In this document: one piece after another, positions 1 through 11,012 of the stretch | How positions within the stretch are numbered: the stretch's first letter is position 1 | Layout: the number at the start of each line of letters is the position of its first letter | Source of the DNA: Cyrtodaria siliqua | Taxonomy: Eukaryota; Mollusca; Bivalvia; Adapedonta; Hiatellidae | Length of the DNA stretch: 64,000 nucleotides | Assembly (NCBI GenBank): GCA_037043455.1 | Contig: JAWPHD010005575.1 | Location: forward strand, 62,001 to 126,000 | Direction: 5' to 3' | Position numbers and translations under genes: made by a program | Notes under the pieces: model-generated | The model's input: only the letters and a program-made list of their open reading frames with translations | Database searches by the model: none | What the model was told of the DNA's origin: nothing

Positions 1-75
1 CCCCAGAGAGAGGGGAATGATACATAGGAATCCGGGAACCTGCCCTACTCTTATTATCGATATAGCGGACATGTT
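1..75 (+). repeat. Partial copy of element J (left end, cut by window edge)
   Basis: The first 60 or so bases match the left end of the inverted-repeat element at 4534-5772, sharing the CCCCAGAGAGAGG start and the following GATACATAGGAATC and CCCTACTCTTATTATCGA blocks. The rest of this copy is not recognisable downstream. Confidence 0.6.
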
Positions 76-329
76 TGAGTAGCGCTTCTTTCTTCCCTTT
101 ATACATATAGATGAGTATAGGTGGTCGTCCTTAATTAAAGCACTAGTTTGACGTCATTTAGAATATACTGGGATATTGATATATTAATACTGTATAACGA
201 AGGGTTCTCTTGCCTAAACTGTCACTACTTATTAGCTTAGCTGTTAACCCCGATTGATTGAATACGTAGAATCTTCCAAGTCTATGCCTTAGACGTATGA
301 GAGGGGATAAAAACAGTACACATTCTTTA

Positions 330-758
330 TATACATAGGAAAAATGTTGTGACATGTGCCACATATGTATTACTTTCTTATTATTTGCATGTTTTTTTCA
401 TATATACATCATGTTATTTGCATATGTGCCGCATATGCAAATGATATATATGTGTTAAATATGTATCCCATATATGTTTCAGGTTAAAATAATACACCTG
501 TACCACATATGAAATGTATAAATATGTATTTCATATGAAATTCTTATACCTGAAAAATACATAATTTTTTTTTAAAAATGGTAGAATATTGTAGATAATG
601 GTTTAACAACCTTTTTTATTTTTAATATTTTTTAGTAAATATATTTTCATATGTATTACATATATATTACTTCCATATGAAATACATTATGTGAAATGCA
701 TATGTATCACATATGTAAAACATAAGAATTGTATGCCTAGATATTTTTCCTTTGTATA
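330..758 (+). mobile_element. MITE K copy 1 (CATATG-rich, terminal inverted repeats)
   Basis: This is a 430 bp AT-rich noncoding element. Its ends are inverted repeats (TATACATAGGAAAAAT at the left, ATTTTTCCTTTGTATA at the right). The interior is packed with near-palindromic ACATATGT, CATATGAAAT and similar words. A direct copy lies at 62595-63018 and an inverted, shortened copy at 61368-61765. There is no coding capacity, so it is most likely a non-autonomous DNA transposon. Superfamily is unknown. Confidence 0.75.
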
Positions 759-766
759 GGACAGTT

Positions 767-1884
767 TATAGACAAAAATAAACTTAAAATACCAAATGGC
801 CTATCAGTATACAAAACAATACAAAACACATCATATTTATTATGTAATGTAACAGTCAATGGCTTGCTGGTATCTATTTTACTAGTTTATGTAAAAACAT
901 ATTCATTATTGTCCAACTATTGAATACTCGTTTATTTTATAATCAAATAACGAAAGGCATTTGGTCTTTCAGTATGTACATATTCTCACTTATTCAACAA
1001 AACTAATATAGGACTTATTCTTTTCTTTTCAAATCAAACCATTCCTCTACGTACAGGTGGGAAGCAGAGTGGTTTTTAGCTCCGCCGTCCACTTATCATA
1101 GCAACACATGACAACGAAAAGTAGTACGTCATTTTCCGTCAACGTCAAAAAAAAGTGAAACAGCCGCCATTTTCTTTTTTTTAAACGCGTAATCTGGAAG
1201 TTTGTAACAAGTTTACATGATTAAAATTTTAGTTCCCTTTTAAGTTTCGTCATCTTCAGCTGTATTGACTTTTAGATGCTTTACTGCGCGAGAAATTTCG
1301 AGATTCACCCATTTAAAATTCCGAAGCGAGGGGAAGTAACTTGAAGAGATGTCATTGTTAAAATGCGTTTAAAAATGGTAACACTTGTGTTCTTTTCTAA
1401 TGAAATACAAGGAGATACTAAAAATATGTTGTTTAAGCTTAAATAGTACATGGCGTGTACTACATGTTACGAACATCATGGTATTTCTTTATAAAAATTA
1501 CACGCTAAAACGATAAAATGTTCGACTCGGCACTGTCGGTCAAAAAATATAACGAGTGTAAAGTCATTTGAACGTCTACAGGTGCGTATTCGGTATTCGG
1601 TGAAGGGGCTCACACTAAGTCTGAAAAGTAGTCTGTAGCCTATATTTAAAAAGGCTGACCGCTGTTCAGCTTCTCGTTGTGCATTTTGATGGCCAATCTG
1701 GAATTATGGAACTCAACTGGCCACCCGCTAATGTTTTTTTATTTATTTTTTATTGGCGAGTATCACCATATGCAGCCATATTTAACATCAAAATATACTA
1801 AAACAAAGCTGACTGCAATTTATTTGGTTATCCCTCACTGGCCCTTCACCATCACCCACCCCACCCATAAAAAAAAAAATGCGG
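767..1884. other. No recognisable feature
   Basis: This is AT-rich DNA with no supported exon, known element or repeat. A poly-A/T-interrupted block around 1140-1190 contains a GCCGCCATTTTC stretch reminiscent of a promoter, but nothing downstream confirms it. Confidence 0.4.
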
Positions 1885-2110
1885 ATCTGGTCAGGGTAGG
1901 TGTCTCATTAGAATCGCGGAAACCGCCCTACTCCTACTTTTGCTTATTAAACATGCTCGGAGAATAGACTTCGATATATAAACTTCAGATAGGAGGATTT
2001 ATGTCCGCTTACGATGGACGAGGCTAAACACACTGAAGAAACTCAGTGGCGCCGTTGTATTGAACCCGGATCCTGTGCTTTTAAGTTTTTAAGTGCACCG
2101 CATTGTCCGC
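1885..2110 (+). repeat. Diverged piece of element J
   Basis: The stretch from the CGCCCTACTC block through TGCTCGGAGAATAGACT, TTTATGTCCGCTTACGA and GGACGAGG matches 4590-4720 in the same order and strand, with many substitutions. It is an older fragment of the same dispersed family. Confidence 0.5.
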
Positions 2111-2292
2111 TACACCGACACTTGACAAAACAAATATAACGGCTTAATATGTCAAACTAGTATAGACATGGAAATATCAGTTTCCAGATTGTTATTAGTG
2201 GGAAGCGGTCACTAAGTCGACCTTGAACTAGAAGTGTGTTCCATCACCCATGAACACTTGCTTCGCCTGCTGACAGTGCTGTTTGCTTATTT

Positions 2293-2462
2293 CCAAGGTT
2301 AGGTTGCAGGTTAGGCTGATAAATAGGGCATAACCTGCCAAAATGAAAGTCAGAGGTATTGCACATGTGTAACAACATCCATTGAGATGAAGACGTTGGT
2401 GAAGTTGCATGAACACAATTTAAATACTTTTCAATTGATGGCCAAGGTTAGGTTGCAGGTTA
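2293..2462 (+). repeat. Short direct repeat pair
   Basis: A 21-base sequence containing AAGGTTAGGTTGCAGG occurs at 2293-2313 and again at 2442-2462, bracketing 128 bases of unrelated sequence. It could be the remnant of a tandem duplication or of an insertion. From 2463 to 3348 nothing further is recognised. Confidence 0.5.
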
Positions 2463-3348
2463 AAGCATGACAAAGTGATCGATAAGTGTCTGCCATTCTA
2501 AGCAGTAGACACAAAAATAAGTGTTCAGTTCTCATATGAATATATCCGTCATGCGGATATTTTTTATGCACTCTTCAACCCAATGAATTTTACTTGACCA
2601 GGCTAGACCAGTGACATTTGCTTTATCAGACGAGTACCGCTAAGTACAGCAAAACATGTTTCGAGATGCTAATTTCAAATTTAATGCTCGATATACACTT
2701 CAAGATTGCCATCATCGGCCCATGTGTCACTTTAATTACAAAAGATCTATTTCAAAAGCTTGAATAAACAATAAATAAATTAAAATGACCTTGTGTTCCC
2801 AAAAGGCAGTTTTTCAGTTTCAGATACATGCATGACTGTACGCAAATGGAAACTTTTTTTACATACAATGTTGATCCAACTGAACCAAAGAATAAATAAT
2901 ACAATATTTTATATATATTATATTTATAAACTAAACATCTATTAAATACTACAATAATGAAATTTACTTCATACTTACAACATACTTACAACAAAAAAAT
3001 CAATGTCATATATGGCCTAAAATGTGTTAAAATGATGTAAAACACCAAAAGTTTTTTTGAATGTGAGCATCTACTGTCAATGTATGACATTGTATACATT
3101 TGGTGTTTTTTAACAGCTTTACATATTTATAGAGTCTCTGTGAGGTATAATTATGTTCATTTTGGTTCTTTAAAAAAATAATGTCTGCTTAGTCCTCGGG
3201 ATTGCCAAACAGAAGTCACCATCATGATCAGGCGAACACATCTCAAGCGGGATACGCAGTAACAAGTATATACTGTAACGCATAAGGCCGAAGAAAAATT
3301 AACCGCGTTTCTGATTTGGCCTAATAAAATGAATATATTTCCTTGAGT

Positions 3349-3459
3349 TTAGAATCTTGCGATCACAGTATTGTCAACTTTTTTGGTTAAATCCACGTCT
3401 TCCAGGGTTGCATTGGTATTTGAAGAACGAAGGGCATCTGGAAACCAGATGATGCGTCT
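3349..3459 (-). CDS. Candidate terminal exon, unidentified protein
   Basis: On the minus strand a pyrimidine-rich tract ending in TTCATTTCAG (acceptor at 3460-3462) is followed by an open frame of 36 codons and TAA. The peptide begins RRIIWFPDALRSS and ends KKVDNTVIARF; its composition is unlike the translated repeats around it. Phase 0 at the acceptor gives an uninterrupted frame to the stop. I do not recognise the family, no upstream exon was found, and no clear AATAAA signal follows on the minus strand. It may be the last exon of a host gene lying to the right, or chance. Confidence 0.35.
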   Translation of the reverse strand, partial: RRIIWFPDALRSSNTNATLEDVDLTKKVDNTVIARF

Positions 3460-3601
3460 CTGAAATGAACAAAACAAGTTGTTAAAAAGGATGGATTGGT
3501 GGTACAAAATATATAAGCCATATGATATATGCATGGAATTTCACATGAATCAACAGAGTGTCCTGTTATTTTTAAAAGGATTTTAACTTTGGCTCTCGTA
3601 T

Positions 3602-4169
3602 ATACCGTATTTCCTCTAACAGTAGCTCCCGGCCACTATGGAAAGTGCGAAGGGGGGGGGCTAATATTATGATACAAATTTTCAATATATTTCACCTCCT
3701 TTCCCCGGACTGTTTCCTTATAGAATTACTGTACGGCGATCTTTTACTGTTACACCGGTATTGACTTAACCAAAACATGACTGTACCGAGTATATTACTG
3801 TCATCACTCTGCATCTATATGATACACATTTCTGTCAAACTTGACGATTACAAAACGGGTTGGTTGCATATAAATTAACCAATAATAAAAGATAAACTAA
3901 ATAGTAAATTGAAAGGAACGAGATAAATAAAAGCGGTAATTGTATTGATGATGATAGCGCTTTAAGGTTTGTGTCATAGACCATACTGGTGTCGAAGGTA
4001 AAAAACTCCCGTAGTCAAATCCATAAGCGGTAAAAACAGTGTGTTTTTTAGAAACTTTTTATTTAATCATACCATTAGCGGTAAAAACATTGTAATTTTT
4101 AGGAACTTTTGATGATGGTAAGGTTTCTTAAAACAGGTGGGGGCTCTTCTAATAGAGGAAATACGGTAT
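3602..4169. mobile_element. MITE L (terminal inverted repeats of about 30 bp)
   Basis: The left end, ATACCGTATTTCCTCTA followed by AGTAGCTCCC, is matched in reverse complement at 4136-4169 (GGGGGCTCTTCT, AGAGGAAATACGGTAT). The 568 bp between has no coding capacity and contains two similar AAGCGGTAAAAAC words near 4025 and 4077. A non-autonomous DNA transposon is the simplest reading; a TA target duplication is possible but not certain. Confidence 0.7.
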
Positions 4170-4533
4170 TAATATATAGGTAAATTGACATCACAGAGAA
4201 ATGTGAACGTTTAACATCAACTTGTATGGGTTTTTGTGTGATAAATAGAATCTCACAAAATCATCTATTATTTTTTAAACTCTTCAGTAAACATTAAACA
4301 TTATTTGATGCTCGACAAGCCGCGCATTGTATATTTTTGCCAACTCGTTTAATAAATCCGCACTCGATCATGGAAGATCAGCTATTATATCCGCCGAGAA
4401 ATAAATATTTAATCATTATTCTCCCATCACTGCTAAAATCAACAAAATATTCTGAAGTATATAATTTTTTTAGGTCACACATAGATGAAATATTACATTT
4501 TTATATTGTGCCCGGCCTTCGCACAGTATAGGT

Positions 4534-5772
4534 TATTTAGAGCCGCCCCAGAGAGAGGAAAAGGATACATAGGAATCTGGGAACCGTGCCCTACTCTTAT
4601 TATCGAATAGATTCCTGTTGTTCCTTAACGTGCTTGGAGGATAGACTGATACACGGGACCGCCCGGTTTACGTCCCCATCCGAAGGACGAGGTTAAGGGA
4701 AAGTGTGTTTCCCAAGAACACATCGACGGAAAGGATGAGATATGAAATGCCTGTATATTATTCTCTATAATTATAGTATCACTGTGTAATTTATATATTA
4801 TTACTAATTGCTGATATTATTGCACCAATCATATATTTAAACCTATGGTAGAATAACGAAGACAAATAATACATCTAAATTTTAGTTAATTATATGCAAG
4901 CAGTTTTGAAGTGAAATTGATACGGGACTAATAAACTGTGATACTAATGTTCGACAAAATCTTCAAGATTGCCATATGTCCCTTTAAAGTGTCCTATTAT
5001 TTGTAATTTAACTGGGGCGGTCTTTAATAATATCGCTGTAAAGTGACAACAGCACAGAGAAACTTTCATGTTGTATCATGTGTATCCATTGTTTTATGTG
5101 ATGGAATTTCACAATATCTCAACAAAACAAACAAAAAAGTAAAGTATTCCAATGAGCTGGGACAATTATACTTATAGTTAGGCACTCCTCTTTTTTTTTA
5201 AAGTAGCTATCCCGCCAAATAACTACAAAATTGCACTAGAAAACCGTTTATCGAAACTCTATCCATATAACAATGTATATGCGCTGATTAAAAGTATAGG
5301 TTTATTAATACGTTCTTAGAATACCCGTGATTGAATAACCGTAAAATGATGGTAACTCGTAATTCGACACTCCAGTTCTGGGTTTGGTCCGGCTGGTTAA
5401 AGCCGTTTATACTGTGTATGTATGAGTTTGATTTCTCAAAATATGTAAGTTATATAAATACTTTGTCATCAGTAGGTTGAGAAACAGTGTACATAATGTT
5501 TATAAAATTTAAATGTTGTTGGCGGGATGGCTACTTTAATGAGAATAATAAAAAAATCTGTACAAATCGGGTTCTCCCACTCAAATAAATCTACTGTTTC
5601 TCAAGCTTATCAAGCTTATTAAAATCTTCATTTATAAAAACCACGTTAAAGAACCGCAGAAATGTATTCCCGAATTTGGGGCGGCTCGAAATATTAACAT
5701 TTGCTAGTAAGATAGATAGAGTAGCTTAGGTACATTTTTTTTGAATTCCACTCTCTGGGGTGGCTCGAAATA
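4534..5772. mobile_element. Element J, 1.24 kb with 27-bp terminal inverted repeats
   Basis: The left end (4534-4560, TATTTAGAGCCGCCCCAGAG) and right end (5746-5772) are imperfect inverted repeats of each other. The left third carries a GC-richer block (ACGTGCTTGGAGGATAGACT at about 4630, GGTTTACGTCCCC at about 4667) that recurs in degraded form at 1885-2110, and the extreme end recurs at position 1. A second CGGCTCGAAATATT word at about 5685 suggests an internal duplication of the right end. MITE H copy 1 is nested inside. No transposase frame is visible. Confidence 0.5.
5198..5541 (+). mobile_element. MITE H copy 1
   Basis: The element is 344 bp with inverted ends (TTTAAAGTAGCTATCCCGCC at the left; GGCGGGATGGCTACTTTAAT at the right). 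A second copy, inverted in its interior, is at 15838-16180; the shared interior includes AAACGGCTTTAACC and TATAACTTACAT in reverse complement here. It is noncoding. Confidence 0.8.
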
Positions 5773-6135
5773 TTGCCATATTATTAGCTTAATTAACCTA
5801 TATCACTGGGGTCAAATATATTAAAGTTTATAGCTTTAGCTTACCCAGGGCTAGGCTTAGTCTCAGAGCTGGAACTTGGAGACGCCACTTGACAGAAGGT
5901 GGCAACATCTGCAAAGATCCCTGAAAGAAAATCAATTGTTGTTTTTATACATACATACCTACAGTAGATGTGTTAATCCTTTACAGTACTGCTGTAGCTA
6001 TATGCAAACTTTGGGCAGTGGGGGTGGGGGGGGATGCAAGGGCACCGATTTTGTGGGTGGGGAGGGTGAAGGGGAGGTGGCAACGGTGCATTTCTGATCT
6101 GCGGTCATAGAGGGGGTTTGGGGACAAGGCCATTT
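5773..6135. other. No gene; G-rich tract near 6015
   Basis: Sequence from 6015 to 6075 is strongly G-rich on the + strand (runs of GGGG interrupted by T and A) and could form a quadruplex. Open frames crossing it are artefacts of its composition. Confidence 0.4.
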
Positions 6136-6310
6136 ATTTTTGGGGAACAATGGAACATTTTCTGTTATTGGTAATATTTTTGGGGAACAATGGAACATTT
6201 TCTGTTATTGGTAATATTTTTAGGGAACAAGGGAACATAATAATAAAAATAAATGGAAAAATATTTTTGGAGAACAAAGCAAAATATTTTTGGGGAACAC
6301 TGGATCATAT
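6136..6310 (+). repeat. Tandem repeat, 40-bp period
   Basis: The word TTTTTGGGGAACAATGG recurs at a 40-base spacing (6136, 6176, 6216), and degraded copies with GGAGAAC and GGGGAACAC follow at about 6268 and 6291. The first two units are almost identical, so the expansion is recent. Confidence 0.85.
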
Positions 6311-6992
6311 TTTCTGTGAACATAGAGTGATAGACCCAACTGGAAGGGTCTCATCATAGAAATAATACATCAGTGCTATATTATTATTAAATTTTAACGG
6401 AGACACTATAAACATGAACATGCACTAAATAAAACACATTTATGGGTCAGTACCGAGTGCTGTACATACCTTTCATCCTTTGTTTTTCCTTCATGTCTAA
6501 ACACCAAAGTTGTCGGTGTCCCTGATCGAGGCGAAGGGACATGACTCATGTGGTCTACATGACATGACCTCGACAGGAGATGTTCTACAAGTATTTGTTA
6601 CATCATTCACCCATAACAATAGTTAACACATGAATAGGTCTGTCTTTTTGCTCATTAAATCCTGGAATTGTGAAGTATTCACTTGCAATTATCCATAGTT
6701 CATTCAACCGTAAATCAACACAACAAATTACTGCCGACTTGGCCTGTTGTGATTTTTAATAAGCGTCTAGGGCGGCTGATTTTTACCGTAAACATGCTAA
6801 AGGAAAGGCAGAAAAAGTGTTTAAAGGTTGACTTACTGACATTTTATTCGGAGCAGGAAATAACTATATCCGGGAGTAGAAAATATTCATGTTTTACGTT
6901 TCTGTTATTGATTTTCAGTTTTGCTTATTTAGCTTGTAGCCGCCATTTTGAATAATGTGTGTTTTGAGTGAGAAAAAAGGGTGACCATCTTT
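6311..6992. other. No recognisable feature
   Basis: No known repeat or supported exon is seen. A 90-codon open frame at 6683-6955 ends in a hydrophobic stretch but has no splice or homology support. Confidence 0.35.
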
Positions 6993-7124
6993 CAAAACGG
7001 TCTCAAAAAATGGGTAGTCATGAATTTTGCCGAAATTTTCAGGAAAGGTAGTAGGGGTACTGATCTATCATTCCTGTTAATTTAAGCCAAATTAGTGACA
7101 ACACATTTTTTGTGACCGTTTTGA
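6993..7124. repeat. Short foldback (inverted repeat arms of about 20 bp)
   Basis: CAAAACGGTCTCAAAAAATG at 6993-7012 is mirrored in reverse complement at 7104-7124 with few mismatches, separated by about 90 bases. This is a small hairpin or a decayed MITE. Confidence 0.55.
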
Positions 7125-7700
7125 GAAATTGGCAATTTTGCAGTTTCAAAAACCTCAAAATTTCCGATCTTCACATTTGAGCAGCGATTTAAGCTATGCA
7201 AACTATGCCAATAGTAGTCAAAACGAATGCTATGGGGATGTTTAACGTATAAACTTACTTTATTCATTGTCTGTGTTGTTTTTGCATTCAAAATTGGCTT
7301 AAGTTAACGTTTTTTAAAGACAACTGCAATTTCCGCGTAACAGCACGTGAGTGCAAATTGGGACTACTTCGTGTTAAAACACTTGAAACTCAAAAGTGAG
7401 TTATGCGGTGTGTGCGCGTGAAAAGCTTCAGCTGCTGCTGCACTGGTAAGGGCATTACTAAACCAAAACAAATGTTCGAATGTAATTAGGAAGATTTGAT
7501 CCGTAAACAGAGTAAATGAGACCTGTTATTCGTTACTGGAACATATAATAAATGCTGAAAACAATAGTTTAAACTTATTTATTTTACTCCGATTGCAACA
7601 AAAGCTCTGTGCAATTATTTTAATCACTCTCGATGTCTTCCTGAGTAGAATCAGTACTACTAAGCAAACGCAGATAAAGTGTTCTTGCTCAGGGACACAA
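7125..7700. other. No recognisable feature
   Basis: No repeat shared with the rest of the window and no supported exon is seen here. Confidence 0.35.
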
Positions 7701-7706
7701 CACATA

Positions 7707-7781
7707 TGGTCAGGGCGGGAATCGAACCTACGACGTTTCGATCCTGGGTCAAACGCTCTACCACTTAACCACAGCGCTCCA
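7707..7781 (-). repeat. tRNA-derived SINE head or tRNA-like pseudogene
   Basis: Read on the minus strand the segment has a box-A-like TGGTTAAGTGGTAGAGCG, a 4-bp anticodon-like stem, and a box-B-like GTAGGTTCGATTCCCG, 70-75 bases in all, ending CCTGACCA. The acceptor ends do not pair well enough for a functional tRNA, so an RNA polymerase III SINE head or decayed tRNA copy is more likely. The first 11 bases on this strand (TGGAGCGCTGT) are duplicated 19 bases upstream, at 7790-7800. Confidence 0.6.
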
Positions 7782-7809
7782 AGTAAACCACAGCGCTCCA
7801 CACACACAT

Positions 7810-8165
7810 ATATATACTGAAAGGAAAGAGAACGCGACACGGACATTTCTGCTATATATTGTATGTACAATATGCTGCTGTCAATCGAAAGGTACATGGC
7901 TACGTAAGATCTTTCCTTTCGGAAAAAAAGACTAAAACAACGCGTAACACAGCAAAAGCTATTCCTGCAAAGTTTCATTATTGACAGAGTAGGCGTTTGG
8001 CGCAAACTTAGGATGCATAATTTCGCAAATTCTTTACGTTAAATACAGTACTGAACCGGCTCAAGTTTTCAAAGAGGAACTTCAACATTTACGAATTGCT
8101 TGTTACAACGTGTACTATGATTAAAACGTCTGCAACATCACAATTGTGTCCTTTCTCTAACTAAC
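7810..8165 (+). repeat. Repeat C copy 1 (uninterrupted)
   Basis: The segment is homologous to 29758-30310 along its whole length, including AATGGTACATGGCTACGTAA-like and TTATTGACAGAGTAGGCGTTTG-like blocks and the right end ACATCACAATTGTGTCC. This copy lacks the repeat A insertion carried by the other one, so 8080/8081 is an exact empty site. Confidence 0.8.
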
Positions 8166-8221
8166 TTCAACATTTTTTTTTTACAAAACTAAATTGCATG
8201 TTTTACATCAAAAATACGAAG

Positions 8222-8340
8222 AAAATCATGGGCGCTGTCATGTGTTTTGAAAATATATATCCACCGAAATTATTGCGACATTAGAAGGTCCAAATAGAAA
8301 GTCTTTGTAAATTTGGACCTCTTAGCTCAGTTGATAGCGA
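8222..8340 (+). repeat. Repeat M copy 1 with tRNA-like box A
   Basis: The run GAAAATCATGGGCG, then GTGTTTTGAA, and a closing TAGCTCAGTTGATAGCGAAA is shared with 41955-42075. The last part matches an RNA polymerase III box A. A matching box B is not in the expected place, so this is a fragment or the tail of a composite element. Confidence 0.55.
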
Positions 8341-8934
8341 AAAAAAAGAGTATGATAATGGACCTCTGGAAACGGCCGAGCACGACACATACGAAATATT
8401 GCAGTCTCGGTTTGATTGAGACTGTTCATGAGTGGTAGTGAAATATGCTAGCTACCGCTCACACCCTCTAGCCCCAGGTTGAGCAGAACTCAATATTAAT
8501 AAAATCAACAGCACAAAATTTTAACCATCCCGAAGATGGCATGCATATGGCGGTGGACATGGAGTTAGCCTTCTTTAATGTATTCCCCATGTCGTACGGC
8601 GTATGGTCCCAGTATCTAATAAAATGAAATGCCCCGAAGAGCGAAATAAACATAATGGAATTTAGTTGGGAGCAGCGGTTATGAAGCCTGCGTATAAAAA
8701 GCAGACAACATATCCTATGAGTGGTTAAACAATACCCAGAGCCTTTTATCGGCCGGAGTAGTGGAACCACCGAATCAAACATTAAGTAAGAAAACAAAAG
8801 AAATTGAAAATGTACCACCGATAACTAACTATAAGTATCGGGCTCAGCGATCTCCAAAGATCGAATGAATAACAGTACTGATTGCAAGCGCGGGGAGACG
8901 TTTTACTAGTCGACTATTGACCCGCGAGTGTATT
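8341..8934 (+). repeat. Repeat B copy 1
   Basis: The segment from AGAGTATGATAATGGACC onwards is homologous, in reverse complement, to 16205-16808. Its distal part (8784-8934) is also repeated in direct orientation at 9862-10014. The sequence is moderately GC-rich compared with its surroundings. It has no supported coding frame; short frames on either strand do not agree between the copies. Confidence 0.8.
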
Positions 8935-9355
8935 TTATGCGCATTGTTTATTCTGGGAAGTAAGTAACAAACAACTAGTGGGTGTAGTGTCGATATATGC
9001 CACAAAGTGACTTTTTATTCACAAGGGTGTGAATATGTTTAAAGTTCAATTAGTAGACATGTAATATTGCATGAAACATTGTAATATTATGTAACACATA
9101 TTAATTTCCTTTAATTGCATAATGAAACTGATATAGTATAGTATAGCTTTATTCTATATCAGTTTCATTATGCAATTAAAGGAAATTAATATGTGTTACA
9201 TAATATTACAATGTTTCATGCAATATTACATGTCTACTAATTGAACTTTAAACATATTCACACCCTTGTGAATAAAAAGTCACTTTGTGGCATATATCGA
9301 CACTACACCCACTAGTTGTTTGTTACTTACTTCCCAGAATAAACAATGCGCATAA
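8935..9355. repeat. Near-perfect foldback, two 202-bp arms
   Basis: The left arm at 8935-9136 and the right arm at 9154-9355 are essentially perfect reverse complements around a 17-base spacer. The left arm begins exactly where repeat B copy 1 stops at TATTTTA. Such a long and clean palindrome implies a very recent inverted duplication, or possibly an assembly artefact. Confidence 0.9.
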
Positions 9356-9724
9356 ATAATCTAATTGCGAAGTGAATGGATATTTATGCAAAGCGTTTGT
9401 TCTCTGTACGTACGTCCCGGACTCCGGTTTATAAACCTATTACGCGCTTCAGCGTTTATAACGCAACACGAAGACAATTGGCTTATTAAAACAGCGGGGC
9501 GGGCCCCGTTCATCAACAGGGTTATCCGTAACATATCCCATTCAGGCTCTGTCTTTTACAACAGCCAGTCGGAGTGGAAAATTCTAAAACCGCCACAATC
9601 CCCAACGAACCACCCTACAAAAAATAATAAATATATAAATGCACAATATATCATGGCGCTCGTATTGACTTTATTCTACGTCTAAGCTCCATGATTAGGC
9701 GAAAATCGCCATAGCTAATTAAAG
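9356..9724. other. Spacer between foldback and third arm copy
   Basis: The interval has no recognised repeat. A 106-codon open frame at 9365-9685 has no splice, homology or composition support. Confidence 0.35.
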
Positions 9725-9861
9725 ATTATGCAATTAAAGGAAATTAATATGTGTTACATAATATTACAATGTTTCATGCAATATTACATGTCTACTAATT
9801 GAACTTTAAACATATTCACACCCTTGTGAATAAAAAGTCACTTTGTGGCATATATCGACAC
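9725..9861 (-). repeat. Third, partial copy of the foldback arm
   Basis: The sequence from ATTATGCAATTAAAGG to CATATATCGACAC equals the right arm of the foldback over about 137 bases. It stops at an abrupt junction with repeat B copy 3. Confidence 0.85.
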
Positions 9862-10044
9862 AAGTAAGAAAACAAAAGAAATTGAAAATGTACCACCGAT
9901 AACTAACTATAAGTATCGGGCTCAGCGATCTCCAAAGATCGAATGAATAACAGAACTGATTGCAAGCGCGGGGAGACGTTTTACTAGTCGACTATTGACC
10001 CGCGAGTGTATTTTAGTGTGGGTTCAATCCCACGAATCGGTACA
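9862..10044 (+). repeat. Repeat B copy 3 (3' part) with box-B-like end
   Basis: Bases 9862-10014 repeat 8784-8934 almost exactly. Here the repeat runs on into GTGTGGGTTCAATCCCACG, which resembles an RNA polymerase III box B, so this copy may preserve the true 3' end that copy 1 lost at the foldback junction. Confidence 0.75.
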
Positions 10045-10654
10045 TTTTTTTGTAACGCTATTAAATTCCGTCAAGCAATCTTTCTTTCCTTTTTTTCAGT
10101 AAATATTCAATATCGGTTGGTGTGATCTCCCTTTGTTTACTTATTTGTGTGGAACACAGTGTGTCGCTTTGCTTATAGTATCGCGCACATGTTTCAGCCA
10201 AGGTTTTTCAGCATATACATAAACAATTTAATAATAGTTACATAACTTAAACCTCAATAAAACTGTAATAAAACAGTACCTTTGTTTTGAAAATCGACTA
10301 AGAAACAATACGTTTACAGCCTAAATGTTTTATATGTTTTCTTCCCCTGTAAAAGCATAGTTGATGGGACAGCAGAATATTAGGAAATCTTAAATAACTT
10401 ATGTAAGCTTTAATAGTTCACGATGAAACATTCAAGTTGCCTTAATTTAGACTCATCCACAACACATGATATCCTTTTTGGATAGAAATCCAAAAACAAA
10501 TATAATTTCAAAATTTTGATCTAGCACAATTTGGATTAATTTTGTTTTGCCCGTCCAAAAACCGCCTTTGCAAATAAAATAGTTATTTATCAAATGATTT
10601 CGACAAGTAAAGTATTTTGAAATACCACTAAATCAAATTGTGTCTGAAAGGTAT
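10045..10654. other. No recognisable feature
   Basis: AT-rich sequence without a recognised repeat or exon. Confidence 0.35.
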
Positions 10655-11012
10655 ATATATCTATGATCGTTCTTGTCGTGCCCTTAATGGTTAAATCTCT
10701 TGTTGCTCTGGCTTCTGCCAAGTCATTGAGTACCTTCATTTGTGTATTTCTAAGTTGTTGTTTTTATATTCATATATACATGATTATCTTTGTTTTATGC
10801 TTATATTGCCTATTACTGCTGCCTACTATGTAAGAGGATATTTCATGGCGAGGATTTATTTATTTGCACTGTATCGTCTTATTGGGATGACCGTAAGGTA
10901 AGAGTGAGCTTTGGTGCACCCTAGAACATGGTTAAACTCCCAGCAGTCTCTTTTTTGCCACTGGCCGTTCTATTGCCAACCTTTTTATGTTTGTGAACCT
11001 GCCTTTTCAGGT
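10655..11012 (+). mobile_element. Repeat A copy (Naiad 3' UTR fragment)
   Basis: The segment starts at the TCGTGCCCTTAATGG block and runs through CTCTGGCTTCTGCC, the TATTGGGATGA hairpin and TTTTTTGCCACTGG to a degraded TTATGTTTGTGA. It is sense on the + strand and lies in the intron, or upstream region, just before the first Ly6 exon. Confidence 0.8.

Noticed and set aside
6000..6200. Glycine- and proline-rich frames on both strands
   Set aside because: They follow a G-rich tract and the 40-bp tandem repeat.
7526..8005. 159-codon open frame on the minus strand
   Set aside because: It runs across a tRNA-like SINE head and repeat C; the homologous copy of repeat C at 29.8 kb does not keep the frame.
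8368..8830. 116-codon minus-strand frame in repeat B
   Set aside because: The inverted copy at 16.4 kb has a partly similar frame but with indels that change it; no splice or domain evidence.
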